Below are positions 24,976 to 32,739 of a stretch of 36,222 bases of DNA, piece by piece; within the stretch, counting starts at the first letter, position 1, and the number at the start of each line of letters is the position of its first letter. The notes beneath the pieces are model-generated. The model had not been told where the DNA came from and made no database searches. It worked only from the letters and a program-made list of their open reading frames with translations. Origin of the DNA: Dethiobacter sp. (GTDB taxonomy: Bacteria; Bacillota; Dethiobacteria; DTU022; UBA8154); contig QZJM01000009.1 in the NCBI GenBank assembly GCA_003605065.1, positions 1 through 36,222 of the forward strand, read 5' to 3'. The translations under genes and the position numbers were made by a program.

Positions 24976-26028
24976 ATGATTGATTTTGAAATGGAAATGG
25001 AACCTTATGCTCAGATAAAAGTGATCGGGGTCGGCGGGGGCGGAAGCAATGCTGTAAACCGTATGATTGCCGCAGGATTAAAAGGCGTCGATTTTATTAC
25101 TGTAAATACAGATGCCCAGGCCCTGAAACAGGCCAGGTCCGTCTCGAAGTTAAAAATCGGCAGCAAGCTTACCAAAGGACTTGGTTCAGGGGGGAACCCG
25201 GAAATCGGGCATCAGGCGGCGGAAGAGAGCAAGGAAGAAATCCAATCGGTCTTAAAAGGAGCCGATATGATTTTTATTACAGCCGGTATGGGTGGGGGTA
25301 CTGGAACGGGGGGTGCTCCTGTTATAGCGGAAATTGCCAAAAGTCTGGGGGCCTTAACTGTAGGGGTAGTTACCCGCCCCTTTACCTTTGAAGGTCGAAG
25401 ACGAATGGGTCAGGCAGAAAAAGGTATCTCTAACCTGAAAGAAAAAGTTGATACCCTTATTGTTATTCCCAATGACAAGCTTCTGCAGGTTGTGGATAAA
25501 CGGACTCCCCTGGTTGAAGCTTTTCGTATCGCTGATGATGTTTTACGCCAGGGTGTTCAGGGTATTTCAGACCTGATCGCCATCCCCGGTTTGATTAATT
25601 TGGACTTTGCTGATGTCAGGACTATCATGAAGGAAACGGGGACTGCCTTGATGGGTGTTGGTGTTTCCAGTGGTGAAAACAGTGCTGTTGAAGCTGCTAA
25701 AGCTGCCATATTCAGCCCCCTGCTGGAAACCTCTATCGAAGGTGCCCGGGGAGTCTTGATCAATATAACAGGAGGCACTAATCTCAGTCTGTTTGAAATT
25801 CATGAAGCGGCGGAGACGGTTGCGGAAGCTGCTGATCCCGATGCCAATATCATTTTTGGCGCTGTCATTGATGAGAATCTTAAAGATGAATCCCGGGTGA
25901 CAGTCATCGCTACTGGTTTTGATAAGAAAACGACTGCCAGGAAAGAAGAAGCTGTTTTACGTCCCGGTTTTAATGACGCAGATATTGACATACCGGCATT
26001 TTTAAGGCGCCGCAGGTCTGGAGCCTAG
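24976..26028 (+). CDS. ftsZ: Cell division protein FtsZ
   Basis: Tubulin-like GTPase that forms the Z-ring. It carries the N-terminal [13 protein letters not shown] loop, [11 protein letters not shown], the tubulin signature [12 protein letters not shown], the T7 loop region [11 protein letters not shown], and a short C-terminal linker ending in the conserved tail peptide [12 protein letters not shown], which binds FtsA and SepF. The linker is short, giving 350 residues in all. The start ATG follows GGGGGAGG. It shares the sigma-H promoter upstream of ftsA and is followed by a terminator. Confidence 0.98.
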   Translation: MIDFEMEMEPYAQIKVIGVGGGGSNAVNRMIAAGLKGVDFITVNTDAQALKQARSVSKLKIGSKLTKGLGSGGNPEIGHQAAEESKEEIQSVLKGADMIFITAGMGGGTGTGGAPVIAEIAKSLGALTVGVVTRPFTFEGRRRMGQAEKGISNLKEKVDTLIVIPNDKLLQVVDKRTPLVEAFRIADDVLRQGVQGISDLIAIPGLINLDFADVRTIMKETGTALMGVGVSSGENSAVEAAKAAIFSPLLETSIEGARGVLINITGGTNLSLFEIHEAAETVAEAADPDANIIFGAVIDENLKDESRVTVIATGFDKKTTARKEEAVLRPGFNDADIDIPAFLRRRRSGA

Positions 26029-26061
26029 GCATAATAAAGTTTTTTAAACAGGCATTTTTTC

Positions 26062-26095
26062 AGGTATGGTACTTTTCCATACCTTTTTATTTTTA
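26062..26095 (+). terminator. Rho-independent terminator after ftsZ
   Basis: AGGTATGG (26062-26069) pairs perfectly with CCATACCT (26077-26084) around a TACTTTT loop, followed by a T-rich tract. It closes the dcw cluster and isolates the sporulation sigma genes. Confidence 0.88.
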
Positions 26096-26133
26096 TATGC
26101 CAAATTATAACAAATTTCTAACCTGAGAGCAGT

Positions 26134-26169
26134 TATAATCTAGGTAATATGAATAATCGCTCCTAGATT
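26134..26169 (+). promoter_or_regulatory. spoIIG promoter -10 with overlapping inverted repeat
   Basis: A perfect TATAAT (26134-26139) has no good -35 box at 17 nt, as expected for an activator-dependent promoter; Bacillus spoIIG is activated by Spo0A. AATCTAGG (26137-26144) and CCTAGATT (26162-26169) form a perfect 8-bp inverted repeat that starts within the -10 and ends 55 bp before spoIIGA. It could be an operator or a leader hairpin. I see no clear Spo0A box (TGTCGAA). Confidence 0.45.
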
Positions 26170-26224
26170 GAAGGAGAAACGCAGGTATCAGTATCGGGCC
26201 TTTGTCCTATGGGCAGGTGGGAAA

Positions 26225-27139
26225 ATGTATCTCGATCTGGTAATAGCTCTAAACGCCGCTGTCAACTTTTTTCTGCTTTGGCTTACAGGTCTTATCATCC
26301 ATCAAAAGACTACTTTAAAAAGGCTTGTGGCGGGCTCAGTACTGGGTGCTGTATTTATATTAGTTTTATTGCTGCCATCAGGGTCTTCTCTTTTTACGTG
26401 GTTGGGAAAGACATTGCTGCCTCCGGTTATGATTCTGGTATCCTTTCGACCGCGGCTCGTAAGCCAGGGAATTTTGCTGTTGCTGGTATTTTATTTTTGC
26501 TCAATAGCTATGGGTGGATTGGTGCTGGCTTTCAGTTTGTGGGGAAGATATCCTGTAGATTTTTCCAGAGGCATTTATTACCTGCCTGCTCCTTCACTAT
26601 TTTGCCTGCTTTTTGCCGGTATATTCCTTTATTTTCTGGTTCGTTGGCTTCAACCTCTTTTATTGGAAAAGCTCAACTTCCATCTTCCTTCTGTGGATCT
26701 ACAGCTGGAGATAAGTTTTTGTGGAAAAAGTAAAAAGCTTTCTGCTTTTTTGGATACGGGTAATATGCTGAAAGAGCCTTTTTCCGGTTCTCCTGTTGCT
26801 GTGGCCGCATACCCCGTGGTGGAAGAATTGCTTCCTCCGGAAGTATGTAAAGTTCTGAACAGCAGCAGGAAAATTGACTGGGACAAACTGGAAAAAGCTT
26901 TAACCGGAATTAATAATGCTGCCAGGTTTTGCCTCGTGCCTTATCGTTCGCTTCAGGGTGAGGGGTTCTTATTAGGCTTCAAACCTGAAAATGTAAAGCT
27001 GTGGCAAAAAGGCCGGAACATAAATTTTAAAGGAAAAATTGTCATAGGTATACAGCAGGAACAATTTGCCTCAGGGACCGAGTATGAGGTTTTGCTGCCA
27101 ATGGAGGTATGTCGTTTTGCTGGAAGACAAGAAGGTTGA
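26225..27139 (+). CDS. spoIIGA: Sigma-E processing peptidase SpoIIGA
   Basis: Membrane aspartic protease that cleaves the pro-sequence from sigma-E in the mother cell after engulfment signalling from SpoIIR. The N-terminal half has about five hydrophobic membrane segments (residues 5-25, 36-52, 64-75, 82-105, 122-140). The C-terminal domain carries the catalytic motif AFLDTGNML with Asp177 and the following loop with substrate-pocket residues. ATG at 26225 has AGGTGGG about 5 nt upstream and gives [19 protein letters not shown], the typical SpoIIGA beginning; an earlier in-frame start would add 19 basic residues. sigE begins 4 bp after its stop. Confidence 0.94.
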   Translation: MYLDLVIALNAAVNFFLLWLTGLIIHQKTTLKRLVAGSVLGAVFILVLLLPSGSSLFTWLGKTLLPPVMILVSFRPRLVSQGILLLLVFYFCSIAMGGLVLAFSLWGRYPVDFSRGIYYLPAPSLFCLLFAGIFLYFLVRWLQPLLLEKLNFHLPSVDLQLEISFCGKSKKLSAFLDTGNMLKEPFSGSPVAVAAYPVVEELLPPEVCKVLNSSRKIDWDKLEKALTGINNAARFCLVPYRSLQGEGFLLGFKPENVKLWQKGRNINFKGKIVIGIQQEQFASGTEYEVLLPMEVCRFAGRQEG

Positions 27140-27143
27140 AAAA

Positions 27144-27875
27144 ATGAAAAATTTATTTATCAGGCAATGGAAATTCAGGTTAACCTTTTTATATTTAAGT
27201 TACAAGCTGGGTTTTAAATACAGCAGGGTTATCTGTTATGTTACTAACAGTAAAGCTTTACCGCCCCCCCTCTCCTCTGAAGAGGAGAACGAACTTCTGG
27301 AACGTCTCCGGGCGGGAGAAGACGAGGTAAGGGGGACACTTATAGAACGTAACCTGCGCCTTGTGGTCTATATTGCCAGAAAGTTTGAAAATACGGGTGT
27401 GGCCGTTGATGACCTGGTATCTATCGGTACGATCGGTTTAATTAAGGCTGTCAATACCTTTGACCCACATAAAAAAATAAAATTGGCCACCTATGCTTCC
27501 AAATGTATCGAAAATGAAATTTTAATGTACTTGAGAAGGAACAATAAACTCAAGGTGGAGATTTCTTTTGATGAACCTCTTAACGTGGACTGGGATGGTA
27601 ATGAACTTTTGCTTTCCGATGTCCTGGGAACGGAAAATGACCTTGTTATACGTAACTTGGAAGATGAAGTAGATCGAAAATTGTTGCATTTGGCTATGGA
27701 GAAACTTTCCCAAAGGGAAAGGGAAATAATGCAGCTTAGATTTGGTCTTCACAACGGGCGAGAAAAGACACAAAAAGAAGTAGCGGAGCTGCTTGGTATT
27801 TCCCAGTCTTATATTTCACGTTTAGAAAAACGTATCATTAAAAGATTAAAAAAGGAAATTAAAAAAATGGAATAA
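27144..27875 (+). CDS. sigE: RNA polymerase sporulation sigma factor pro-sigma-E
   Basis: First mother-cell sigma factor. ATG at 27144 gives 243 residues with GAAGG upstream. The amphipathic pro-sequence (about 1-33, [20 protein letters not shown] and on) precedes SKALPPPLS, which corresponds to the SpoIIGA cleavage region. Region 2 is almost identical to Bacillus SigE ([48 protein letters not shown]). Region 4 has [19 protein letters not shown]. The tight linkage to spoIIGA, its protease, confirms the call. Products are silent until cleaved. Confidence 0.98.
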   Translation: MKNLFIRQWKFRLTFLYLSYKLGFKYSRVICYVTNSKALPPPLSSEEENELLERLRAGEDEVRGTLIERNLRLVVYIARKFENTGVAVDDLVSIGTIGLIKAVNTFDPHKKIKLATYASKCIENEILMYLRRNNKLKVEISFDEPLNVDWDGNELLLSDVLGTENDLVIRNLEDEVDRKLLHLAMEKLSQREREIMQLRFGLHNGREKTQKEVAELLGISQSYISRLEKRIIKRLKKEIKKME

Positions 27876-27885
27876 ATTTGTCCAC

Positions 27886-27915
27886 AGTATAAAAAAAAGA
27901 TGCAAGGAAATACTT
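27886..27915 (+). promoter_or_regulatory. Sigma-F-type promoter upstream of sigG
   Basis: AGTATA (27886-27891) fits the sigma-F -35 consensus WGCATA at five of six positions. After 14 nt, GGAAATACTT (27906-27915) fits the -10 consensus GGNRANAMTW at all ten. Known sigG genes are switched on by sigma-F in the forespore. The site is in the 79-bp gap between sigE and sigG. Confidence 0.65.
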
Positions 27916-27954
27916 TTTATTAAAGTAAAAGGTTCAGTCAGGAGGACTTCTCCA

Positions 27955-28725
27955 GTGAATAAGGTAGAAATTTGCGGAGTTAACACAGCCAAACTGCCTG
28001 TATTGAACAATAAGGAAATGCGGAAATTATTTGCCAGGATGCTGGAAGGGGACATAAAGGCCAGAGAAAAGCTGGTAAGCGGCAATCTTAGGCTTGTTTT
28101 AAGTGTAATACAGCGATTTAATAACAGGGGGGAACTTGTAGACGATCTTTTTCAGGTTGGTTGTATAGGACTTATTAAAGCAATCGATAATTTTGACTTG
28201 AAGCAGAATGTCAAGTTTTCAACTTATGCGGTTCCCATGATCATAGGAGAAATTCGTCGTTATTTACGTGATAATACCCCGGTAAGAGTGAGCAGATCTT
28301 TAAGAGATATTGCTTACAAAGTTTTACAGGTAAGGGATCAACTGGCCCACAGATTCTCAAGGGAGCCGACCCTGGAAGAAATAGCTGCTGAACTGCTGGT
28401 AAGCAGGGAAGAAATAATTTTAGCCCTGGATTCCATTCAGGAACCCGTTTCCCTTTTTGAACCAATTTATCATGATGGCGGCGATCCTATTTTTGTTATG
28501 GACCAGATTAGCGACGAAAAAAATCAGGATGAAAAGTGGCTGGAAATCATTTCTATCAAAGATGCCCTGCAGAAATTAAACGAAAGAGAAAAGCTTATAT
28601 TAACACTCAGATTTTATCGGGGAAAGACACAGATGGAGGTTGCCGATGAAATAGGCATTTCCCAGGCGCAGGTTTCCCGGCTTGAAAAATCAGCCCTGGG
28701 TCAATTACGCAAGCATATTCAATGA
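27955..28725 (+). CDS. sigG: RNA polymerase sporulation sigma factor sigma-G
   Basis: Late forespore sigma factor, 256 residues, starting at GTG with AGGAGG about 10 nt upstream. The N-terminus NKVEICGVNTAKLPVLNN is diagnostic for SigG and interacts with anti-sigma factors. Region 2 reads NLRLVLSVIQRFNNRGE, DDLFQVGCIGLIKAIDNFD and FSTYAVPMIIGEIRRYLRD. Region 3 contains RVSRSLRDIAYKVLQVRDQL, and region 4 contains KTQMEVADEIGISQAQVSR. A sigma-F-type promoter lies immediately upstream, matching the normal forespore cascade. Confidence 0.98.
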   Translation: MNKVEICGVNTAKLPVLNNKEMRKLFARMLEGDIKAREKLVSGNLRLVLSVIQRFNNRGELVDDLFQVGCIGLIKAIDNFDLKQNVKFSTYAVPMIIGEIRRYLRDNTPVRVSRSLRDIAYKVLQVRDQLAHRFSREPTLEEIAAELLVSREEIILALDSIQEPVSLFEPIYHDGGDPIFVMDQISDEKNQDEKWLEIISIKDALQKLNEREKLILTLRFYRGKTQMEVADEIGISQAQVSRLEKSALGQLRKHIQ

Positions 28726-28776
28726 ACTATCCGGATAAGCCGTTCTTAAATTATAGCAGAAGAAGGAGGTAAAGTT

Positions 28777-28998
28777 ATGACAGGACCTTTACAGAAGTTC
28801 AAAAAAAGTCTGGGCTTATTATTTCTAGGTTTCATTCTTTTTGGTTTTTCTTTTAACTTCTCCTTCCGGGAGGGCGAAGTAATATTTGCCTATAATATGA
28901 ATAACCTGGGGCGCAGTATAACGGAAAAGCTGGTACAAAGCCCGGATTTTGAGAGTACTTTAAACAATTATGATCTGAATTGCCTTAGAATATTTTAG
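28777..28998 (+). CDS. Small membrane or exported protein, apparently frameshifted
   Basis: I do not recognise this protein. It begins at ATG with an excellent AAGGAGG 9 nt upstream and has 73 codons. A basic start (KFKKS) and one hydrophobic segment (about 12-27, LGLLFLGFILFGFSF) suggest a signal sequence or membrane anchor, followed by a polar region with NNLGRSITEKLVQS. The frame ends at TAG (28996-28998), but the -1 frame continues with protein-like sequence to 29084 (see next entry). It lies between sigG and ylmC, so a sporulation role is possible but not shown. Confidence 0.6.
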   Translation: MTGPLQKFKKSLGLLFLGFILFGFSFNFSFREGEVIFAYNMNNLGRSITEKLVQSPDFESTLNNYDLNCLRIF

Positions 28999-29084
28999 AT
29001 GAAAATGGCGCAGCATTTGCTGGTGGCGGAGTTCCGGGTCGTCATATTCCTTTGGGATTTTCCAAAGGATATTTTATTTGGTAA
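28989..29084 (+). pseudogene. Out-of-frame continuation of the small gene after sigG
   Basis: In the -1 frame relative to the 28777 gene, 31 codons encode ILDENGAAFAGGGVPGRH and then IPLGFSKGYFIW before TAA. There is no start codon or ribosome-binding site, and the Gly-rich stretch looks like real protein. The two frames overlap only within 28989-28995, so the shift must lie there, at the T4 run 28993-28996. One additional T would join both parts into a protein of about 102 residues. Between 29085 and 29150 nothing else is seen. Confidence 0.5.
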
Positions 29085-29164
29085 TTCTTCTGATTAGCAT
29101 CTGGAAAAAATTACTAATAAGCTTAAGAGTTTTTTAAATACTATTCAAGGTACAAAAAGTATAC

Positions 29165-29170
29165 TATAAT
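29165..29170 (+). promoter_or_regulatory. Possible -10 element upstream of ylmC
   Basis: A perfect TATAAT lies 52 bp before the gene. ATACTAT occurs twice, 23 bp apart (29138-29144 and 29161-29167), the second copy overlapping this element. No consensus -35 is present, so the sigma factor is not clear. Confidence 0.4.
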
Positions 29171-29222
29171 AGAGCTAGATAAATTGAGAAAATGTGGAAG
29201 GTTTTACAAAGGAGGCAGGCAT

Positions 29223-29474
29223 ATGGTACGCATGAGCGATCTGCGTGATAGGGATGTGATCAACGTCAATGACGGGAAAAGGCTGGGGGTTATCAGCGAT
29301 ATTGATCTGGATTTAGAAAGCGGAAAAATCAAGGCGATCATTTTACCGGGGACGGGCGGCTTTATGGGTGTAATCGGCAGGAAGAATGATTTGGCAATAT
29401 CCTGGGAAAAAATAAAGAAGATTGGTGTGGATACCATACTGGTGGATTATCCGGTTGAATCCGAAGGGGCCTGA
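29223..29474 (+). CDS. ylmC: PRC-barrel protein of the YlmC/YmxH sporulation family
   Basis: An 83-residue PRC-barrel protein. ATG at 29223 has AAAGGAGG about 8 nt upstream and starts MVRMSDLRDRDVINV. The sequence contains GKRLGVISDIDLDLESGKI and ends after VDTILVDYPVE, matching YlmC/YmxH in length and pattern. The family is nearly restricted to endospore formers and is linked to sporulation, but its molecular role is not known. YlmC and YmxH cannot be reliably separated here; position after sigG favours ylmC. Confidence 0.88.
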   Translation: MVRMSDLRDRDVINVNDGKRLGVISDIDLDLESGKIKAIILPGTGGFMGVIGRKNDLAISWEKIKKIGVDTILVDYPVESEGA

Positions 29475-29478
29475 AGCC

Positions 29479-29507
29479 TGGACATAATTTTGACGTTGTA
29501 ATATAAT
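29479..29507 (+). promoter_or_regulatory. Sigma-A-type promoter for nrdR
   Basis: TGGACA (29479-29484), a 17-nt spacer and a perfect TATAAT (29502-29507) make a good housekeeping promoter directly after the ylmC stop. No clear NrdR box pair is seen around it. Confidence 0.65.
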
Positions 29508-29553
29508 GAAAATGTTTTTTAAATAAGCGGTAAAAAGGGGGGACTTCTACACA

Positions 29554-30021
29554 ATGAGATGCCCCTATTGTGGAGAATATGAGAGCAAGGTAGTTGATGC
29601 ACGTTCGTTTGATGAGGGTGATTCTATTCGCAGGCGTCGCGAGTGTTTGCAATGCAATAAACATTTTACAACTTTTGAAAAGGTAGAAGAAATCCCTCTT
29701 TTTGTTTTAAAAAGAGATGGAAGAAAACAGCTTTTTGATCGAAATAAAATACTGGAAGGCCTTGTCAGGGCCGGAGAAAAATGCCAGATTTCCATGCAAA
29801 CTTTTCAAAGCATAGTGGATGAAGCAGAAAGAGAATTGCGCTGTGGTGATGTTCAGGAGATATCTTCTGACTATATCGGGGCAAAAATTCTGGAAAAACT
29901 TTTACCCGTTGATGAAGTTGCCTATGTCCGGTATGTTTCTGTTTTTTATAGATACAGGGATATTGAAGAGTTTAAAAAAGAGCTCGATAAAGTTATTTCC
30001 TTACGTCAGAAAAAGAATTAA
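29554..30021 (+). CDS. nrdR: Transcriptional repressor NrdR
   Basis: Zinc-finger and ATP-cone repressor of ribonucleotide reductase genes. It has 155 residues, starting MRCPYCG. Zinc ligands C3, C6, C31 and C34 are all present, with the basic RRRREC stretch used in DNA binding. The ATP-cone (about 49-139) reads FVLKRDGRKQLFDRNKILEG and on to YVRYVSVFYRYRDIEEF. NrdR measures the ATP/dATP balance. The next gene also begins with an ATP-cone, so two nucleotide-sensing modules are adjacent, probably in one transcript. Confidence 0.97.
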   Translation: MRCPYCGEYESKVVDARSFDEGDSIRRRRECLQCNKHFTTFEKVEEIPLFVLKRDGRKQLFDRNKILEGLVRAGEKCQISMQTFQSIVDEAERELRCGDVQEISSDYIGAKILEKLLPVDEVAYVRYVSVFYRYRDIEEFKKELDKVISLRQKKN

Positions 30022-30073
30022 AGAGGGTGAAAGTTAAGGAAACAAAGGCATTGGGAGCAGAAAGGGTGGTTCT

Positions 30074-31912
30074 TTGACGACAGATGTTTTTCCTTTTAAG
30101 GAAATCAGGAAGAGAGATGGGAGAGTAGTACCATTTGATGCCGAAAAGATCACCCAGGCCATTTTTAAAGCTGCCAGGGCTGTAGGAGGGGAAAACTATT
30201 CACTGGCAGGTGAATTGACCAAAGAGGTCATTATTTATCTTAACGGGTATAAGTTGTCTGGTTTAATTCCTGCCGTAGAAGAAATTCAGGATACAGTGGA
30301 AAAAGTCCTAATTGAAAGAGGACATGCCCGTACGGCTAAGGCCTACATTTTGTACCGGGCGAAAAGGACCCGCATCAGAGAGGCCAAGTCGGAGTTAATG
30401 GATGTAGTCAAAGATATTTTAATGGAAGGAAACAGAAGGGAAGAAGAAGGTAATTTCTCACCTGCTGAAAAAATGCACCGCATCGCACTGGCTGCCAGTC
30501 AAAAATACTACCTGGATAATTTACTCCCGCCGGATATAGCTAATGCTCATCAGGGGGGGGGGGTTCATATACACAGCCTGGGGTATTATAGTAAAACTCT
30601 TGATTCCCTGCAAATAGACTTACAACCTTTGCTAAAAAATGAGTTTGCCTCAGAAAAATCACCTCCCGGGGATCTTTTATCAGCTCTTTTAAGGGTCGCT
30701 GCAATCGTTCAGAAAAACCAGAATGACATGTATGGTGAACAGGCTCTGCCCTTTTTTGACAGCGTTGTGGGGGAATTAATCCGCAGCTTTAAAAATAAAC
30801 CCGGCAATAGAGAACTTTCCAGAGGCTTAAAGGAGTTTCTTTCCTATATAGAGGTGCTTCCCAGTTCTATGGGTGGAAATATTTTACAATGCAGCCTGCA
30901 ATTGGGTCTGGACGTTACTGAAGAAGGAAGGGGCATAACCAGGGTTTTACTGGAGGAGATCAAGAAGCGGCAGTGGCCCAAAGTGATTTTTACAATCAAA
31001 AAAGGAGCCAATTTTCAGGAAGGAGATCCTAATTACGATTTATACAAATTCGCCCTCAAGTCAGCTATAAAAAACGGTAACCCTTCTTTTGCTTTTCTTG
31101 ATACTTCATATAATATCCCCTTCGGGACGAATATAAGTTATTTCAGCAGTGGCATGAGACTGGCTGAAAACAGGCATGGTATCCCGGGAGGGAAAAAAAG
31201 AGGCAATATAGCTACTTTAACAATAAACCTGCCGCGCCTGGCGCTTGGTTCCCTGGATCAGGAGTTGTTTTTTGTGGAACAGGACCGGCTTTTAAGGCTG
31301 GGGATACGCCAGTTATTGCACCGTTTTGAAGTGCTGACCTCTCTTAAGTGTAAAGATCTTCCCTTTTTAATGGGTGAAAAGCTTTATATGGGAAGTGAAA
31401 ACCTGTCCACGGGGGACAGTATTAAAGAGTCCCTTAAAAATGGCCTTATTACTATAGGTTTTACCGGCTTGCCGGAAGCTGTCCGCGTTTTGACAGAAGG
31501 ACAGCAAGAAAGGGAACAGGGGTACGGGTTGGCGGTAAAAATTGTGGAACACATGTCCAGGCGTGTCAAATCATTCGCCGAAGAATATGATCTTAATATT
31601 GAACTTTGTGGTGCCTTAAGCAACGGTAAATTGCAGGGCCTTGTCAATAAAGATCGGCAGGATTTCGGTTTTGTCAGTGGGGTTACTGATAAAGATTTTT
31701 ACAGTCCATGCTTCGTTCTTTTTCAGGAAGACGAGGGTCTGAAAAATAAGATTGCACTGGAAGGAGAGATACATCAATACTGCTCTGCCGGATATTCGTC
31801 CAAGATGGTGCTGCTTCCCGGAATGGACGTAGGGGGAGTGGAGGAGATAATATCTAAATTGGCTGGTGCCGGTATCGGTTATCTCAGTATAGCACCCCTC
31901 ATGAAGGAGTAA
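30074..31912 (+). CDS. ATP-cone/NrdD-like protein, probably a non-catalytic class III ribonucleotide reductase homologue
   Basis: The 612 residues begin with an ATP-cone (about 8-98, EIRKRDGRVVPFDAEKI to AYILYRAKR) and continue with an NrdD-like barrel: NAHQGGGVHIHSLGYY (157-172), LQLGLDVTEEGRGI (275-288), EGDPNYDLYKFAL (316-328) and RGNIATLTINLPRLAL (376-391). Residues required for catalysis are missing. The first active-site cysteine region (CCQIDL-like) reads DSLQIDL (177-183), the GCR motif with the second reads GMR (360-362), and the chain ends after GIGYLSIAPLMKE, before the Cys4 zinc site and the glycyl-radical RVCGY motif. pgeF begins 5 bp later, leaving no space for a lost tail. The frame is intact although it crosses a run of eleven G (30553-30563). 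I infer a nucleotide-binding pseudoenzyme, perhaps regulatory. It starts at TTG (30074), with AGAAAGGGTGG upstream. Confidence 0.8.
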   Translation: MTTDVFPFKEIRKRDGRVVPFDAEKITQAIFKAARAVGGENYSLAGELTKEVIIYLNGYKLSGLIPAVEEIQDTVEKVLIERGHARTAKAYILYRAKRTRIREAKSELMDVVKDILMEGNRREEEGNFSPAEKMHRIALAASQKYYLDNLLPPDIANAHQGGGVHIHSLGYYSKTLDSLQIDLQPLLKNEFASEKSPPGDLLSALLRVAAIVQKNQNDMYGEQALPFFDSVVGELIRSFKNKPGNRELSRGLKEFLSYIEVLPSSMGGNILQCSLQLGLDVTEEGRGITRVLLEEIKKRQWPKVIFTIKKGANFQEGDPNYDLYKFALKSAIKNGNPSFAFLDTSYNIPFGTNISYFSSGMRLAENRHGIPGGKKRGNIATLTINLPRLALGSLDQELFFVEQDRLLRLGIRQLLHRFEVLTSLKCKDLPFLMGEKLYMGSENLSTGDSIKESLKNGLITIGFTGLPEAVRVLTEGQQEREQGYGLAVKIVEHMSRRVKSFAEEYDLNIELCGALSNGKLQGLVNKDRQDFGFVSGVTDKDFYSPCFVLFQEDEGLKNKIALEGEIHQYCSAGYSSKMVLLPGMDVGGVEEIISKLAGAGIGYLSIAPLMKE

Positions 31913-31917
31913 TAAAA

Positions 31918-32733
31918 ATGAATGAAGCCCTGAGCTTAACCGAAAAAGATGGTATTTACTATTTGTTCTTCCCCCGCTGGGAAAAATCGGGTATGGTGGG
32001 CCATGGTTTTTCCACCCGCCTTGGTGGGATAAGTAAAGGACCATTCGCTTACCTTAACCTGGGACTAAAGGGGGGAGACAGTCCCGAAAACGTCAGCAAA
32101 AACCGGAAAAGCTTTCTGGGGATCTGGGGGAAACAGGAAGGGGATCTTCTTTACGGTGAGCAGGTTCACGGCAAAGAGGTTTTCCTGGTTGATAGAGACT
32201 TTTTAGATAAAGGCAGCAGGGAAATTCCGGCAACGGATGCACTTATCACCAAAGAACGGCAGGTCTTGCTGGGTGCCTTTTCGGCAGACTGTTTCCTGAC
32301 TTTTTTTCTGGACCCCGAAGTTCCGGCTATTGGGGTAGCTCATGCAGGGTGGCGAGGTACCTTAATGGGTATATTGGCCGGTGTAGTGGAGGCTATGAAT
32401 GAAAAATTTAGCAGCAAACCTGATGCTCTGGAGGTTTTATTGGCCCCTGCCATAGGACCCTGCTGCTATGAGGTTGGAAAAGAAGTTTTGGAATTATGTA
32501 ATGCGTCCCCGTGGAGCAGCGATACTGTTTTCTATCCCGGGATAAGACCGGGACATTCTTTTCTGGATTTACAAAAAACCAACTGCAACATCCTTCGTAA
32601 GGTGGGAATTAAACCTGCCAATATCATTACAAACGGATTTTGTACATGCTGTAACCAGGATCTCTTTTATTCCTACCGGGGTGCTAAAGGAAAAGCAACG
32701 GGAAGTCATCTGGGTATCATTTTTCTAAGGTGA
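31918..32733 (+). CDS. pgeF: Purine nucleoside phosphorylase of the YfiH/PgeF/LACC1 family (YlmD)
   Basis: This family acts on adenosine and inosine, and Escherichia coli PgeF also removes mis-incorporated serine from UDP-MurNAc. The 271 residues show the zinc ligands H84 (EQVHGKEV), C125 (FSADCF) and H142 (VAHAGWRGT), and the later GPCCYEVG and NGFCTCC motifs. In other members the SADC motif is usually followed by small residues and Pro; here it is SADCFLTFF. The start ATG lies 5 bp after the NrdD-like gene with AAGGAG upstream, so the two are co-transcribed. In Bacillus the same gene (ylmD) heads the ylm group. Confidence 0.93.
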   Translation: MNEALSLTEKDGIYYLFFPRWEKSGMVGHGFSTRLGGISKGPFAYLNLGLKGGDSPENVSKNRKSFLGIWGKQEGDLLYGEQVHGKEVFLVDRDFLDKGSREIPATDALITKERQVLLGAFSADCFLTFFLDPEVPAIGVAHAGWRGTLMGILAGVVEAMNEKFSSKPDALEVLLAPAIGPCCYEVGKEVLELCNASPWSSDTVFYPGIRPGHSFLDLQKTNCNILRKVGIKPANIITNGFCTCCNQDLFYSYRGAKGKATGSHLGIIFLR

Positions 32734-32739
32734 GAACGT

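Noticed and set aside
28984-28998. Programmed -1 frameshift in the small gene after sigG
   Set aside because: The site does not have the X-XXY-YYZ slippery pattern in the reading frame and no stimulatory structure was seen; a missing T or a mutation is simpler.
29508-29553. NrdR box in the nrdR leader
   Set aside because: ACAC occurs near the start codon, but no paired ACACWATATWTTGTGT-like palindrome is present.
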